A stretch of DNA of 33,814 nucleotides. It comes from Saccoglossus kowalevskii. Taxonomy: Eukaryota > Hemichordata > Enteropneusta > Harrimaniidae. The notes below the pieces were generated by a model. It was not told the origin of the DNA. It searched no databases and saw nothing but the letters and a program-made list of their open reading frames with translations. The translations under genes and the position numbers were made by a program. The stretch covers positions 1-33,814 of the forward strand of contig NW_003116199.1 of NCBI RefSeq assembly GCF_000003605.2. The letters run 5' to 3'. Below, one piece after another: positions 18,884 to 29,519 of the stretch (its first letter is position 1; each line of letters begins with the position of its first letter).

Positions 18884-18955
18884 TCCCATATGGTCTAGTG
18901 GTTAGGATTTGACGCTTTCACCGCCAAGGCCCGGGTTCAATTCCCGGTGTTGAAA
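18884..18955 (+). pseudogene. tRNA-Glu-like, degenerate
   Basis: It has G29A (A-C mismatch), G68T and G70A. Confidence 0.65.
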
Positions 18956-19168
18956 TACCTGTTTTAGATTCCTGGTCAGTTGCACATCGCAGCTTGTATA
19001 AAATTCTCAAAGACAATTTAATTAAAAGATATAAATTGGCCACTCGTATTTGTTGCCTTATTACAAGAGAATATATAATACACGACTTGCATTTCATGTC
19101 ACAAGCATCCGATTATATGCCATACTTGTGTTTTCCCGATAAATAGGAAACGCCTTCAAATGTCAACG

Positions 19169-19240
19169 TCCCATATGGTTTAGTGGTTAGGATTTGTCGC
19201 TTTCACCGCCAAGGCTCGGGTTCAATTCCCGGTGTGAGAA
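19169..19240 (+). pseudogene. tRNA-Glu-like, GTCGC class
   Basis: It has C12T, G29T, C48T and G69A. It is the founding example of a linked four-change haplotype shared with 25029, 25883, 29235, 30656 and 31795. A related form is at 27701. Confidence 0.65.
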
Positions 19241-19453
19241 CACCCGTTTTAGATTCCTGGTCAATTGAACATCGCAGCTTGTACAAAATTCTCAAAGACA
19301 ATTTAAATAAAAGATATAAATTGGCCTCTCGTATTTGTTGCCTTAGTACAAGAGAATATATAATACACGACGTGCAGTTCATGTCACAAGTATCCTATTA
19401 TATGCCTTACTTGTATTTTCCCGATATATAGGAAACGCCTTCATACGACAACG

Positions 19454-19525
19454 TCCCATATGGTCTAGTGGTTAGGATTTGGCGCTTTCACCGCCAAGGC
19501 CAGGGTTCAATTCCCGGTGTGGGAA
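19454..19525 (+). tRNA. tRNA-Glu(UUC), one change
   Basis: The only change is C49A (mismatch with G63 in the T-stem). Confidence 0.65.
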
Positions 19526-19738
19526 TACCTGTTTTAGATTCCTGGTCAGTTGAACATCGCATCTTGAATAAAATTCTCAAAGACAATTTAATTAAAAGAT
19601 ATAAATTGGCCTCTCGTATTTGTTGCCTTATTACAAGAGAATATATAATACACGACGTGCAGTTCATGTCACAATTATCCTATTATATGCCTTACTTGTG
19701 TTTTCCCGATAAATAGGAAACGCCTTCATACGTCAACG

Positions 19739-19809
19739 TCCCATATGTCTAGTGGTTAGGATTTGGCGCTTTCACCGCCAAGGCCCGGGTTCAATTCCAG
19801 GTTTGGGAA
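19739..19809 (+). pseudogene. tRNA-Glu-like, del10
   Basis: It has del10, C62A and G66T. Confidence 0.6.
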
Positions 19810-20022
19810 CACCTGTTTTAGATTCCTGGACAGTTGAACATCGCAGCTTGTATAAAATGCTCATAGAGAATTTAATTAAAAGATATAAATTGGCCTCTCG
19901 TATTTGTTGCCTTATTACAAGAGAATATATAATACACGACGTGCAGTTCATGTCACAAGTATCCTATTATATGCCTTACTTGTGTTTTCCCGATAAATAG
20001 GAAACGCCTTCATACGTCAACG

Positions 20023-20094
20023 TACCATATGGTCTAGTGGTTAGGATTTGGCGCTTTCACCGCCAAGGCCTGGGTTCAATTCCCGGTGTGAGAA
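20023..20094 (+). pseudogene. tRNA-Glu-like, acceptor-broken
   Basis: It has C2A, C49T and G69A. Two adjacent acceptor pairs fail. Confidence 0.65.
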
Positions 20095-20307
20095 CACCTG
20101 TTTTAGAACTCTGGTCAGTTGAACATCGCAGCTTGTATAAAATGCTCATAGGCAATTTAATTAAAATATATAAATTGGCCTGTCGTATTTGCGGCCTTAT
20201 TTCAAGAGAATATATAATACACGACGTGCAGTTCATGTCACAAGCATCTGATTGTATGCCGTACTTGTGTTTTCCCGATATATAGGAAACGCCTTCATAC
20301 GACAACG

Positions 20308-20379
20308 TCCCATATGGTCTAGTTGTTAGGATTTGGCGCTTTCACCGCCAAGGCCAGGGTTCAATTCCCGGTGTGGGAA
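20308..20379 (+). tRNA. tRNA-Glu(UUC), variant
   Basis: It has G17T in the conserved D-loop GG and C49A. Confidence 0.45.
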
Positions 20380-20592
20380 TACCTGTTTTAGATTCCTGGT
20401 CAGTTGAACATCGCAGCTTGAATAAAATTCTCAAAGACAATTTAATTAAAAGATATAAATTGGCCTCTCGTATTTGTTGCCTTATTACAAGAGAATATAT
20501 AATACACGACGTGCAGTTCATGTCACAAGTATCCTATTATATGCCTTACTTGTGTTTTCCCGATAAATAGGAAACGCCTTCATACGTCAACG

Positions 20593-20663
20593 TCCCATAT
20601 GTCTAGTGGTTAGGATTTGGCGCTTTCACCGCCAAGGCCCGGGTTCAATTCCAGGTGTGGGAA
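20593..20663 (+). pseudogene. tRNA-Glu-like, del10 plus C62A class
   Basis: It has del10 and C62A (T-stem reads CCAGG). Confidence 0.5.
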
Positions 20664-20876
20664 CACCTGTTTTAGATTCCTGGACAGTTGAACATCGCAG
20701 CTTGTATAAAATGCTCATAGACAATTTAATTAAAAGATATAAATTGGCCTCTCGTATTTGTTGCCTTATTACAAGAGAATATATAATACACGACGTGCAG
20801 TTCATGTCACAAGTATTATATTATATGCCTTACTTGTGTTTTCCCGATAAATAGGAAACGCCTTCATACGTCAACG

Positions 20877-20948
20877 TCCCATATGGTCTAGTGGTTAGGA
20901 TTTGGCGCTTTCACCGCCAAGGCCTGGGTTCAATTCCCGGCGTGAGAA
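20877..20948 (+). pseudogene. tRNA-Glu-like, acceptor-broken class
   Basis: It has C49T, T65C and G69A. It is a third copy of the 16496 type, at 3811 bp from 17066. Confidence 0.65.
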
Positions 20949-21161
20949 CACCCGTTTTAGAACTCTGGTCAGTTGAACATCGCAGCTTGTATAAAATGCT
21001 CATAGGCAATTTAATTAAAATATATAAATTGGCCTGTCGTATTTGTTGCCTTATTTCAAGAGAATATATAATACACGACGTGCAGTTCATGTCACAAGCA
21101 TCCGATTGTATGCCGTACTTGTGTTTTCCCGATAAATAGGAAACGCCTTCATACGACAACG

Positions 21162-21233
21162 TCCCATATGGTCTAGTGGTTGGGATTTGGCGCATTCACC
21201 GCCAAGGCCCGGGTTCAATTCCTGGTGTGGGAA
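21162..21233 (+). pseudogene. tRNA-Glu-like, T33A class
   Basis: It has A21G, T33A and C61T. Confidence 0.6.
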
Positions 21234-21446
21234 CACCTGTTTTAGATTCCTGGTCAGGTGAACATCGCAGCTTGTATAAAATGCTCATAGACAATTTAAT
21301 TAAAAGATATAAATTGGCCTCTCGTATTTGTTGCCTTATTACAAGAGAATATATAATACACGACTTGCAGTTCATGTCACAAGCATCCGATTGTATGCCA
21401 TACTTGTGTCTTCCCGATAAATAGGAAACGCCTTCATACGTCAACG

Positions 21447-21518
21447 TCCCATATGGTCTAGTGGTTAGGATTTGGCGCTTTCACCGCCAAGGCCCGGGTT
21501 CAATTCCCGGTGTGGGAA
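21447..21518 (+). tRNA. tRNA-Glu-TTC: tRNA-Glu(UUC), exact consensus
   Basis: It matches all 72 reference positions and lies 3811 bp after its counterpart at 17636. Confidence 0.95.
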
Positions 21519-21731
21519 CACCTGTTTTAGATTCCTGGTCAGGTGTACATCGCAGCTAGTATAAAATGCTCATAGACAATTTAATAAAAATATATAAATT
21601 GCCCTCTCGTATTTGTTACCTTATTACAAGAGAATATATAATACACGACGTGCAGTTCATGTCACAAGCATCCGATTGTATGCCATACTTGTGTTTTCCC
21701 GATAAATAGGAAACGCCTTCTTACGACAACG

Positions 21732-21810
21732 TCCCATATGTCTTGTGGTTAGGATTTGGCGCTTTCACCGCTTTCACCGCCAAGCCCGGGTTCAATTCCC
21801 GGTGTGGGAA
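21732..21810 (+). pseudogene. tRNA-Glu-like with duplicated anticodon loop
   Basis: CTTTCACCG is tandemly duplicated (21762-21770 and 21771-21779), giving two TTC triplets and a 79-nt copy. It also has del10, A14T and loss of one G in the variable region. The normal anticodon arm cannot form with a 7-nt loop. Confidence 0.8.
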
Positions 21811-22023
21811 CATCTGTTTTAGATTCCTGGTCAGTTGAACATCGCAGCTTGTACAAAATTCTCAAAGACAATTTAATTAAATGATATAAATTGGCCTCTC
21901 GTATTTGTTGCCTTATTACAAGAGAATATATAATACACGACTTGCAGTTCATGTCACAAGCATCCGATTGTATGCCATACTTGTGTCTTCCCGATAAATA
22001 GGAAACGCCTTCAAACGTCAACG

Positions 22024-22095
22024 TCCCATATGGTCTAGTGGTTAGCATTTGGTGCTTTCACCGCCAAGGCCAGGGTTCAATTCCCGGTGTGAGAA
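22024..22095 (+). pseudogene. tRNA-Glu-like, GGTGC class
   Basis: It has G23C, C30T, C49A and G69A. The same haplotype is at 22704. Confidence 0.6.
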
Positions 22096-22308
22096 CACCT
22101 GTTTTAGCTTCCTGGTCAGTTGAACATCGCAGCTTGTATAAAATGCTCAAAGACAATTTAATTAAATGATATAAATTGGCCTGTCGTATTTGTTGCCTTA
22201 TTACAAGAGAATATATAATACACGACGTGCAGTTCATGTCACAAGCATCCGATTGTATGCCATACTCGTGTTTTCCCGATAAATAGGAAACGCTTTCAAA
22301 TGTCAACG

Positions 22309-22418
22309 TCTCATATGGTCTAGTGGTTAGGATTTTGTGCAGTTCATGTCACAAGCATCCGATTGTATGCCATACTTGTGTTTTCCCGATAAATAGGAAA
22401 CGCTTTCAAATGACAACG
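22309..22418 (+). repeat. Short unit S4 (110 bp)
   Basis: It has C3T in the tRNA fragment and otherwise the usual TTTTGTGCAG junction. Confidence 0.85.
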
Positions 22419-22490
22419 TCCCATATGGTCTAGTGGTTAGGATTTGGCGCTTTCACCGCCAAGGCCTGGGTTCAATTCCCGGTGTGGGGA
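22419..22490 (+). tRNA. tRNA-Glu(UUC), near-consensus
   Basis: It has C49T and A71G, both wobble-compatible. Confidence 0.72.
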
Positions 22491-22703
22491 TACCTGTTTT
22501 AGATTCCTGGTCAGTTGAACATCGCAGCTTGTATAAAATTCTCAAAGACAATTTAATTAAAAGACATAAATTGGCCTCTCGTATTTGTTGCCTTATTACA
22601 TGAGAATATATAATACACGACGTGCAGTTCATGTCACAAGCATCCGATTGTATGCCATACTTGTGTCTTCCCGATAAATAGGAAACGCCTTCAAACGTCA
22701 ACG

Positions 22704-22775
22704 TCCCATATGGTCTAGTGGTTAGCATTTGGTGCTTTCACCGCCAAGGCCAGGGTTCAATTCCCGGTGTGAGAA
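22704..22775 (+). pseudogene. tRNA-Glu-like, GGTGC class
   Basis: It has G23C, C30T, C49A and G69A. The unit is 287 bp because of small insertions near 22970-22980. Confidence 0.6.
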
Positions 22776-22990
22776 CACCCGTTTTAGAACTCTGGTCAGT
22801 TGAACATCGCAGCTTGTATAAAATGCTCATAGACAATTTAATTAAAAGATATAAATTGGCCTCTCGTATTTGTTGCCTTAATACAAGAGAATATATAATA
22901 CACGACGTGCAGTTCATGTCACAAGCATCCGATTGTATGCCATACTTGTGTTTTCCCGATTATTAGGAAACCGCCTTTCATACGACAACG

Positions 22991-23061
22991 TCCCATATGT
23001 CTTGTGGATAGGATTTGGCGCTTTCACCGCCAAGGCCCGGGTTCAATTCCCGGTGTGGGAA
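22991..23061 (+). tRNA. tRNA-Glu(UUC), del10
   Basis: It has del10, A14T and T19A. The other arms are consensus. Confidence 0.38.
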
Positions 23062-23274
23062 CACCTGTTTTAGATTCCTGGTCAGTTGAACATCGCAGCT
23101 TGTACAAAATTCTCAAAGACAATTTAATTAAATGATATAAATTGGCCTGTCGTATTTGTTGCCTTATTACAAGAGAATATATAATACACGACGTGCAGTT
23201 CATGTCACAAGCATCCGATTGTATGCCATACTCGTGTTTTCCCGATAAATAGGAAACGCTTTCAAATGTCAACG

Positions 23275-23384
23275 TCCCATATGGTCTAGTGGTTAGGATT
23301 TTGTGCAGTTCATGTCACAAGCATCCGATTGTATGCCATACTCGTGTTTTCCCGATAAATAGGCAACGCTTTCAAATGTCAACG
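23275..23384 (+). repeat. Short unit S5 (110 bp), tandem with S6
   Basis: It keeps tRNA positions 1-27 and the usual junction. It is the first of two adjacent short units. Confidence 0.88.
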
Positions 23385-23494
23385 TCCCATATGGTCTAGT
23401 GGTTAGGATTTTGTGCAGTTCATGTCACAAGCATCCGATTGTATGCCGTACTTGTGTTTTCCCGATAAATAGGAAACGCCTTCATACGACAACG
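23385..23494 (+). repeat. Short unit S6 (110 bp), tandem with S5
   Basis: It has the same structure as S5, and differs in reading GCCGTACTTG for GCCATACTCG and in its leader. Confidence 0.88.
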
Positions 23495-23566
23495 TCCCAT
23501 ATGGTCTAGTGGTTGCGATTTGGCGCTTTCACCGCCAAGGCCCGGGTTCAATTCCCGGTGTGGGAA
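23495..23566 (+). tRNA. tRNA-Glu(UUC), variant
   Basis: It has A21G and G22C in the D-loop. All stems are consensus. Confidence 0.6.
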
Positions 23567-23779
23567 CACCTGTTTTAGATTCCTGGTCAGGTGAACATCG
23601 CAGCTTGTATAAAATGCTCATAGACAATTTAATTAAAAGATATAAATTGGCCTCTCGTATTTGTTGCCTTTTTACAAGAGAATATATAATACACGACTTG
23701 CAGTTCATGTCACAAGCATCCGATTGTATGCCATACTTGTGTCTCCCCGATAAATAGGAAACGCCTTCATACGTCAACG

Positions 23780-23851
23780 TCCCATATGGTCCAGTGGTTA
23801 GGATTTGACGCTTTCACCGCCAAGGCCTGGGTTCAATTCACGGTGTGAGAA
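23780..23851 (+). pseudogene. tRNA-Glu-like, degenerate
   Basis: It has T13C, G29A, C49T, C61A and G69A. Confidence 0.7.
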
Positions 23852-24064
23852 CACCCGTTTTAGAACTCTGGTCAGTTGAACATCGCAGCTTGTATAAAAT
23901 GCTCATAGACAATTTAATTAAAATATATAAATTGGCCTGTCGTATTTGTTGCCTTATTTCAAGAGAATATATAATACACGACGTGCAGTTCATGTCACAA
24001 GCATCCGATTGTATGCCTTACTTGTGTCTTCCCGATAAATAGGAAACGCTTTCAAATGTCAACG

Positions 24065-24174
24065 TCCCATATGGTCTAGTGGTTAGGATTTTGTGCAGTT
24101 CATGTCACAAGCATCCGATTGTATGCCGTACTTGTGTTTTCCCGATAAATAGGAAACGCCTTCATACGACAACG
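24065..24174 (+). repeat. Short unit S7 (110 bp)
   Basis: It keeps consensus tRNA positions 1-27 and then TGTGCAG. Confidence 0.88.
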
Positions 24175-24245
24175 TCCCATATGTCTTGTGGTTAGGATTT
24201 GGCGCTTTCACCGCCAAGGCCCGGGTTCAATTCCAGGTGTGGGAA
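24175..24245 (+). pseudogene. tRNA-Glu-like, del10 plus C62A class
   Basis: It has del10, A14T and C62A. It is the counterpart of 26563. Confidence 0.5.
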
Positions 24246-24458
24246 CACCTGTTTTAGATTCCTGGACAGTTGAACATCGCAGCTTGTATAAAATGCTCAT
24301 AGACAATTTAATTAAAAGATATAAATTGGCCTCTCGTATTTGTTGCCTTATTACAAGAGAATATATAATACACGACGTGCAGTTCATGTCACAAGTATCT
24401 TATTATATGCCTTACTTGTGTTTTCCCGATAAATAGGAAACGCCTTCATACGACAACG

Positions 24459-24530
24459 TTCCATATGGTCTAGTGGTTAGGATTTGGCGCTTTCACCGCC
24501 AAGGCCCGGGTTCAATTCCCGGTGTTGGAA
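24459..24530 (+). pseudogene. tRNA-Glu-like, acceptor variant
   Basis: It has C2T (wobble) and G68T (C4-T68 mismatch). The same haplotype is at 26847. Confidence 0.5.
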
Positions 24531-24743
24531 TACCTGTTTTAGATTCCTGGTCAGTTGCACATCGCAGCTTGTATAAAATTCTCAAAGACAATTTAATTAA
24601 AAGATATAAATTGGCCACTCGTATTTGTTGCCTTATTACAAGAGAATATATAATACACGACGTGCAGTTCATGTCACAAGTATCCTATTATATGCCTTAC
24701 TTGTGTTTTCCCGATAAATAGGAAATGCCTTCATACGACAACG

Positions 24744-24815
24744 TCCCATATGGTCTAGTGGTTAGGATTTGGCGCTTTCACCGCCAAGGCCCGGGTTCAA
24801 TTCCCGGTGTGGGAA
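24744..24815 (+). tRNA. tRNA-Glu-TTC: tRNA-Glu(UUC), exact consensus
   Basis: It matches all 72 reference positions. The trailer is TACATGTTTT. Confidence 0.95.
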
Positions 24816-25028
24816 TACATGTTTTAAATTCCTGGTCAGTTGAACATCGCAGCTTGTATCAAATGCTCATAGACAATTTAATTAAAAGATATAAATTGGC
24901 CACTCGTATTTGTTGCCTTATTACAAGAGAATATATAATACACGACGTGCAGTTCATGTCACAAGTATCCTATTATATGCCTTACTTGTGTTATCCCGAT
25001 AAATAGGAAACGCCTTCAAATTTTAACG

Positions 25029-25100
25029 TCCCATATGGTTTAGTGGTTAGGATTTGTCGCTTTCACCGCCAAGGCTCGGGTTCAATTCCCGGTGTGAGAA
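25029..25100 (+). pseudogene. tRNA-Glu-like, GTCGC class
   Basis: It has C12T, G29T, C48T and G69A. Confidence 0.65.
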
Positions 25101-25313
25101 CACTCGTTTTAGATTCCTGGTCAATTGAACATCGCAGCTTGTACAAAATTCTCAAAGACAATTTAAATAAAAGATATAAATTGGCCTGTCGTATTTGTTG
25201 CCTTATTACAAGAGAATATATAATACACGACGTGCAGTTCATGTCACAAGTATCCTATTATATGCCTTACTTGTGTTTTCCCGATAAATAGGAAACGCCT
25301 TCATACGACAACG

Positions 25314-25385
25314 TCCCATTCGGTCTAGTGGTTAGGATTTGGCGCTTTCACCGCCAAGGCCCGGGTTCAATTCCCGGTGTGGGAA
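25314..25385 (+). pseudogene. tRNA-Glu-like, A7T T8C
   Basis: It has A7T (mismatch with T65) and T8C. The rest is consensus. Confidence 0.45.
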
Positions 25386-25598
25386 TACCTGTTTTAGATT
25401 CCTGGTCAGTTGAACATCGCAGCTTGAATAAAATTCTCAAAGACAATTTAATTAAAAGATAAAAATTGGCCTCTCGTATTTGTTGCCTTATTACAAGAAA
25501 ATATATAATACACGACGTGCAGTTCATGTCACAAGTATCCTATTATATGCCTTACTTGTGTTTTCCCGATAAATAGGAAACGCCTTCATACGTCAACG

Positions 25599-25669
25599 TC
25601 CCATATGTCTAGTGGTTAGGATTTGGCGCTTTCACCGCCAAGGCCCGGGTTCAATTCCCGGTGTGGGAA
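25599..25669 (+). tRNA. tRNA-Glu(UUC), del10 only
   Basis: The only change is del10. Confidence 0.5.
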
Positions 25670-25882
25670 TACCTGTTTTAGATTCCTGGTCAGTTGCACA
25701 TCGCAGCTTGTATAAAATTCTCAAAGACAATTTAATTAAAAGATATAAATTGGCCACTCGTATTTGTTGCCTTATTACAAGAGAATATATAATACACGAC
25801 TTGCATTTCATGTCACAAGCATCCGATTGTATGCCATACTTGTGTTTTCCCGATAAATAGGAAACGCCTTCAAATGTCAACG

Positions 25883-25954
25883 TCCCATATGGTTTAGTGG
25901 TTAGGATTTGTCGCTTTCACCGCCAAGGCTCGGGTTCAATTCCCGGTGTGAGAA
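25883..25954 (+). pseudogene. tRNA-Glu-like, GTCGC class
   Basis: It has C12T, G29T, C48T and G69A. Confidence 0.65.
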
Positions 25955-26167
25955 CACCCGTTTTAGATTCCTGGTCAATTGAACATCGCAGCTTGTACAA
26001 AATTCTCAAAGACAATTTAAATAAAAGATATAAATTGGCCTCTCGTATTTGTTGCCTTATTACATGAGAATATATAATACACGACGTGCAGTTCATGTCA
26101 CAAGCATCCGATTGTATGCCATACTCGTGTTTTCCCGATAAATAGGAAACGCTTTCAAATGTCAACG

Positions 26168-26277
26168 TCCCATATGGTCTAGTGGTTAGGATTTTGTGCA
26201 GTTCATGTCACAAGCATCCGATTGTATGCCGTACTTGTGTTTTCCCGATAAATAGGAAACGCCTTCATACGACAACG
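26168..26277 (+). repeat. Short unit S8 (110 bp)
   Basis: It keeps consensus tRNA positions 1-27 and then TGTGCAG. Confidence 0.88.
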
Positions 26278-26349
26278 TCCCATATGGTCTAGTGGTTAGG
26301 ATTTGGCGCCTTCACCGCCAAGGCCCGGGTTAAATTCCCGGTGTGGGAA
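26278..26349 (+). pseudogene. tRNA-Glu-like, loop-damaged
   Basis: It has T33C (invariant U33 lost) and C55A, which destroys the TTC core of the T-loop and the B box. The stems are intact. Confidence 0.6.
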
Positions 26350-26562
26350 CACCTGTTTTAGATTCCTGGTCAGGTGTACATCGCAGCTAGTATAAAATGC
26401 TCATAGACAATTTAATAAAAATATATAAATTGCCCTCTCGTATTTGTTGCCTTATTACAAGAGAATATATAATACACGACGTGCAGTTCATGTCACAAGC
26501 ATCCGATTGTATGCCATACTTGTGTCTTCCCGATAAATAGGAAACGCCTTCATACGACAACG

Positions 26563-26633
26563 TCCCATATGTCTTGTGGTTAGGATTTGGCGCTTTCACC
26601 GCCAAGGCCCGGGTTCAATTCCAGGTGTGGGAA
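26563..26633 (+). pseudogene. tRNA-Glu-like, del10 plus C62A class
   Basis: It has del10, A14T and C62A. Confidence 0.5.
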
Positions 26634-26846
26634 CACCTGTTTTAGATTCCTGGACAGTTGAACATCGCAGCTTGTATAAAATGCTCATAGACAATTTAAT
26701 TAAAAGATATAAATTGGCCTCTCGTATTTGTTGCCTTATTACAAGAGAATATATAATACACGACGTGCAGTTCATGTCACAAGTATCTTATTATATGCCT
26801 TACTTGTGTTTTCCCGATAAATAGGAAACGCCTTCATACGACAACG

Positions 26847-26918
26847 TTCCATATGGTCTAGTGGTTAGGATTTGGCGCTTTCACCGCCAAGGCCCGGGTT
26901 CAATTCCCGGTGTTGGAA
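26847..26918 (+). pseudogene. tRNA-Glu-like, acceptor variant
   Basis: It has C2T and G68T. Confidence 0.5.
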
Positions 26919-27131
26919 TACCTGTTTTAGATTCCTGGTCAGTTGCACATCGCAGCTTGTATAAAATTCTCAAAGACAATTTAATTAAAAGATATAAATT
27001 GGCCACTCGTATTTGTTGCCTTATTACAAGAGAATATATAATACACGACGTGCAGTTCATGTCACAAGTATCCTATTATATGCCTTACTTGTGTTTTCCC
27101 GATAAATAGGAAACGCCTTCATACGACAACG

Positions 27132-27203
27132 TCCCATATGGTCTAGTGGTTAGGATTTGGCGCTTTCACCGCCAAGGCCCGGGTTCAATTCCCGGTGTGG
27201 GAA
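27132..27203 (+). tRNA. tRNA-Glu-TTC: tRNA-Glu(UUC), exact consensus
   Basis: It matches all 72 reference positions and is the counterpart of 30087 at 2955 bp. Confidence 0.95.
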
Positions 27204-27416
27204 TACATGTTTTAGATTCCTGGTCAGTTGAACATCGCAGCTTGAATAAAATTCTCAAAGACAATTTAATTAAAAGATATAAATTGGCCTCTCGTATTTG
27301 TTGCCTTATTACAAGAAAATATATAATACACGACGTGCAGTTCATGTCACAAGTATCCTATTATATGCCTTACTTGTGTTTTCCCGATAAATAGGAAACG
27401 CCTTCATACGTCAACG

Positions 27417-27487
27417 TCCCATATGTCTAGTGGTTAGGATTTGGCGCTTTCACCGCCAAGGCCCGGGTTCAATTCCCGGTGTGGGAA
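27417..27487 (+). tRNA. tRNA-Glu(UUC), del10 only
   Basis: The only change is del10. Confidence 0.5.
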
Positions 27488-27700
27488 TACCTGTTTTAGA
27501 TTCCTGGTCAGTTGCACATCGCAGCTTGTATAAAATTCTCAAAGACAATTTAATTAAAAGATATAAATTGGCCACTCATATTTGTTGCCTTATTACAAGA
27601 GAATATATAATACACGACTTGCATTTCATGTCACAAGCATCCGATTGTATGCCATACTTGTGTTTTCCCGATAAATAGGAAACGCCTTCAAATGTCAACG

Positions 27701-27772
27701 TCCCATATGGTTTAGTGGTTAGGATTTGTCGCTTTCACCGCCAAGGCACGGGTTCAATTCCCGGTGTGAGAA
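27701..27772 (+). pseudogene. tRNA-Glu-like, GTCGC class variant
   Basis: It has C12T, G29T, C48A and G69A. Its spacer is of the GAACTCTGG type, unlike other members of the class. Confidence 0.65.
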
Positions 27773-27985
27773 CAACCGTTTTAGAACTCTGGTCAGTTGA
27801 ACATCGCAGCTTGTATAAAATGCTCATAGGCAATTTAATTAAAATATATAAATTGGCCTGTCGTATTTGTTTCCTTATTTCAAGAGAATATATAATACAC
27901 GACGTGCAGTTCATGTCACAAGCATCCGATTGTATGCCATACTTGTGTTTTCCCGATAAATAGGAAACGCCTTCATACGACAACT

Positions 27986-28057
27986 TCCCATATGGTCTAG
28001 TGGTTAGGATTTGGCGCTTTCACCGCCAAGGCCCGGGTTCAATTCCCGGCGTGGGAA
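27986..28057 (+). tRNA. tRNA-Glu(UUC), one change
   Basis: The only change is T65C, which opens the last acceptor pair (A7-C65). The leader has CAACTT for CAACGT. Confidence 0.7.
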
Positions 28058-28270
28058 CACCTGTTTTAGATTCCTGGTCAGGTGTACATCGCAGCTAGTA
28101 TAAAATGCTCATAGACAATTTAATAAAAATATATAAATTGCCCTCTCGTATTTGTTGCCTTATTACAAGAGAATATATAATACACGACGTGCAGTTCATG
28201 TCACAAGCATCCGATTGTATGCCATACTTGTGTTTTCCCGATAAATAGGCAACGCTTTCAAATGTCAACG

Positions 28271-28380
28271 TCCCATATGGTCTAGTGGTTAGGATTTTGT
28301 GCAGTTCATGTCACAAGCATCCGATTGTATGCCGTACTTGTGTTTTCCCGATAAATAGAAAACGCCTTCATACGACAACT
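28271..28380 (+). repeat. Short unit S9 (110 bp)
   Basis: It keeps consensus tRNA positions 1-27 and then TGTGCAG. The leader to the next tRNA is CAACTT. Confidence 0.88.
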
Positions 28381-28452
28381 TCCCATATGGTCTAGTGGTT
28401 AGGATTTGGCGCTTTCACCGCCAAGGCCCGGGTTCAATTCCCGGCGTGGGAA
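28381..28452 (+). tRNA. tRNA-Glu(UUC), one change
   Basis: The only change is T65C, as at 27986, with the same CAACTT leader. This suggests a local duplication around S9. Confidence 0.7.
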
Positions 28453-28665
28453 CACCTGTTTTAGATTCCTGGTCAGGTGTACATCGCAGCTAGTATAAAA
28501 TGCTCATAGACAATTTAATAAAAATATATAAATTGCCCTCTCGTATTTGTTGCCTTATTACAAGAGAATATATAATACACGACGTGCAGTTCATGTCACA
28601 AGCATCCGATTGTATGCCATACTTGTGTTTTCCCGATAAATAGGAAACGCCTTCATACGACAACT

Positions 28666-28736
28666 TCCCATATGTCTTGTGGTTAGGATTTGGCGCTTTC
28701 ACCGCCAAGGCCCGGGATCAATTCCAGGTGTGGGAA
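28666..28736 (+). pseudogene. tRNA-Glu-like, del10
   Basis: It has del10, A14T, T53A and C62A. The B box is damaged. Confidence 0.6.
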
Positions 28737-28949
28737 CACCTGTTTTAGATTCCTGGACAGTTGAACATCGCAGCTTGTATAAAATGCTCATAGACAATTT
28801 AATTAAAAGATATAAATTGGCCTCTCGTATTTGTTGCCTTATTACAAGAGAATATATAATACACGACGTGCTGTTCATGTCACAAGTATCCTATTATATG
28901 CCTTACTTGTGTTTTCCCGATAAATAGGAAACGCCTTCATACGACAACG

Positions 28950-29021
28950 TCCCATATGGTCTAGTGGTTAGGATTTGGCGCTTTCACCGCCAAGGCCCGG
29001 GTTCAATTCCCGGTGTGGGAA
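28950..29021 (+). tRNA. tRNA-Glu-TTC: tRNA-Glu(UUC), exact consensus
   Basis: It matches all 72 reference positions. Confidence 0.95.
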
Positions 29022-29234
29022 TACCTGTTTTAGATTCCTGGTCAGTTGCACATCGCAGCTTGTATAAAATTCTCAAAGACAATTCAATTAAAAGATATAA
29101 ATTGGCCACTCATATTTGTTGCCTTATTACAAGAGAATATATAATACACGACTTGCATTTCATGTCACAAGCATCCGATTGTATGCCATACTTGTGTTTT
29201 CCCGATAAATAGGAAACGCCTTCAAATGTCAACG

Positions 29235-29306
29235 TCCCATATGGTTTAGTGGTTAGGATTTGTCGCTTTCACCGCCAAGGCTCGGGTTCAATTCCCGGTG
29301 TGAGAA
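29235..29306 (+). pseudogene. tRNA-Glu-like, GTCGC class
   Basis: It has C12T, G29T, C48T and G69A. Confidence 0.65.
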
Positions 29307-29519
29307 CATCCGTTTTAGATTCCTGGTCAATTGAACATCGCAGCTTGTACAAAATTCTCAAAGACAATTTAAATAAAAGATATAAATTGGCCTCTCGTAT
29401 TTGTTGCCTTATTACAAGAGAATATATAATACACGACGTGCAGTTCATGTCACAAGTATCCTATTATATGCCTTACTTGTGTTTTCCCGATAAATAGGAA
29501 ACGCCTTCATACGACAACG

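Larger units (their letters stand above)
20877..21731 (+). repeat. Higher-order repeat epsilon, distant copy
   Basis: This trimer carries the same acceptor-broken, T33A and exact-consensus tRNAs in order as 17066-17920. A visible difference is GTTACC for GTTGCC near 21615. Confidence 0.85.
24175..24743 (+). repeat. Higher-order repeat zeta, copy 1
   Basis: It pairs with 26563-27131 at 2388 bp. Both have the del10/A14T/C62A copy, then the C2T/G68T copy, then an exact-consensus copy with a TACATG trailer. Confidence 0.75.
26563..27131 (+). repeat. Higher-order repeat zeta, copy 2
   Basis: It is the partner of 24175-24743. Confidence 0.75.
27132..27762 (+). repeat. Higher-order repeat eta, copy 1
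   Basis: It pairs with 30087-30717 at 2955 bp. The order is exact-consensus, del10-only and GTCGC-class copies. Confidence 0.75.
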
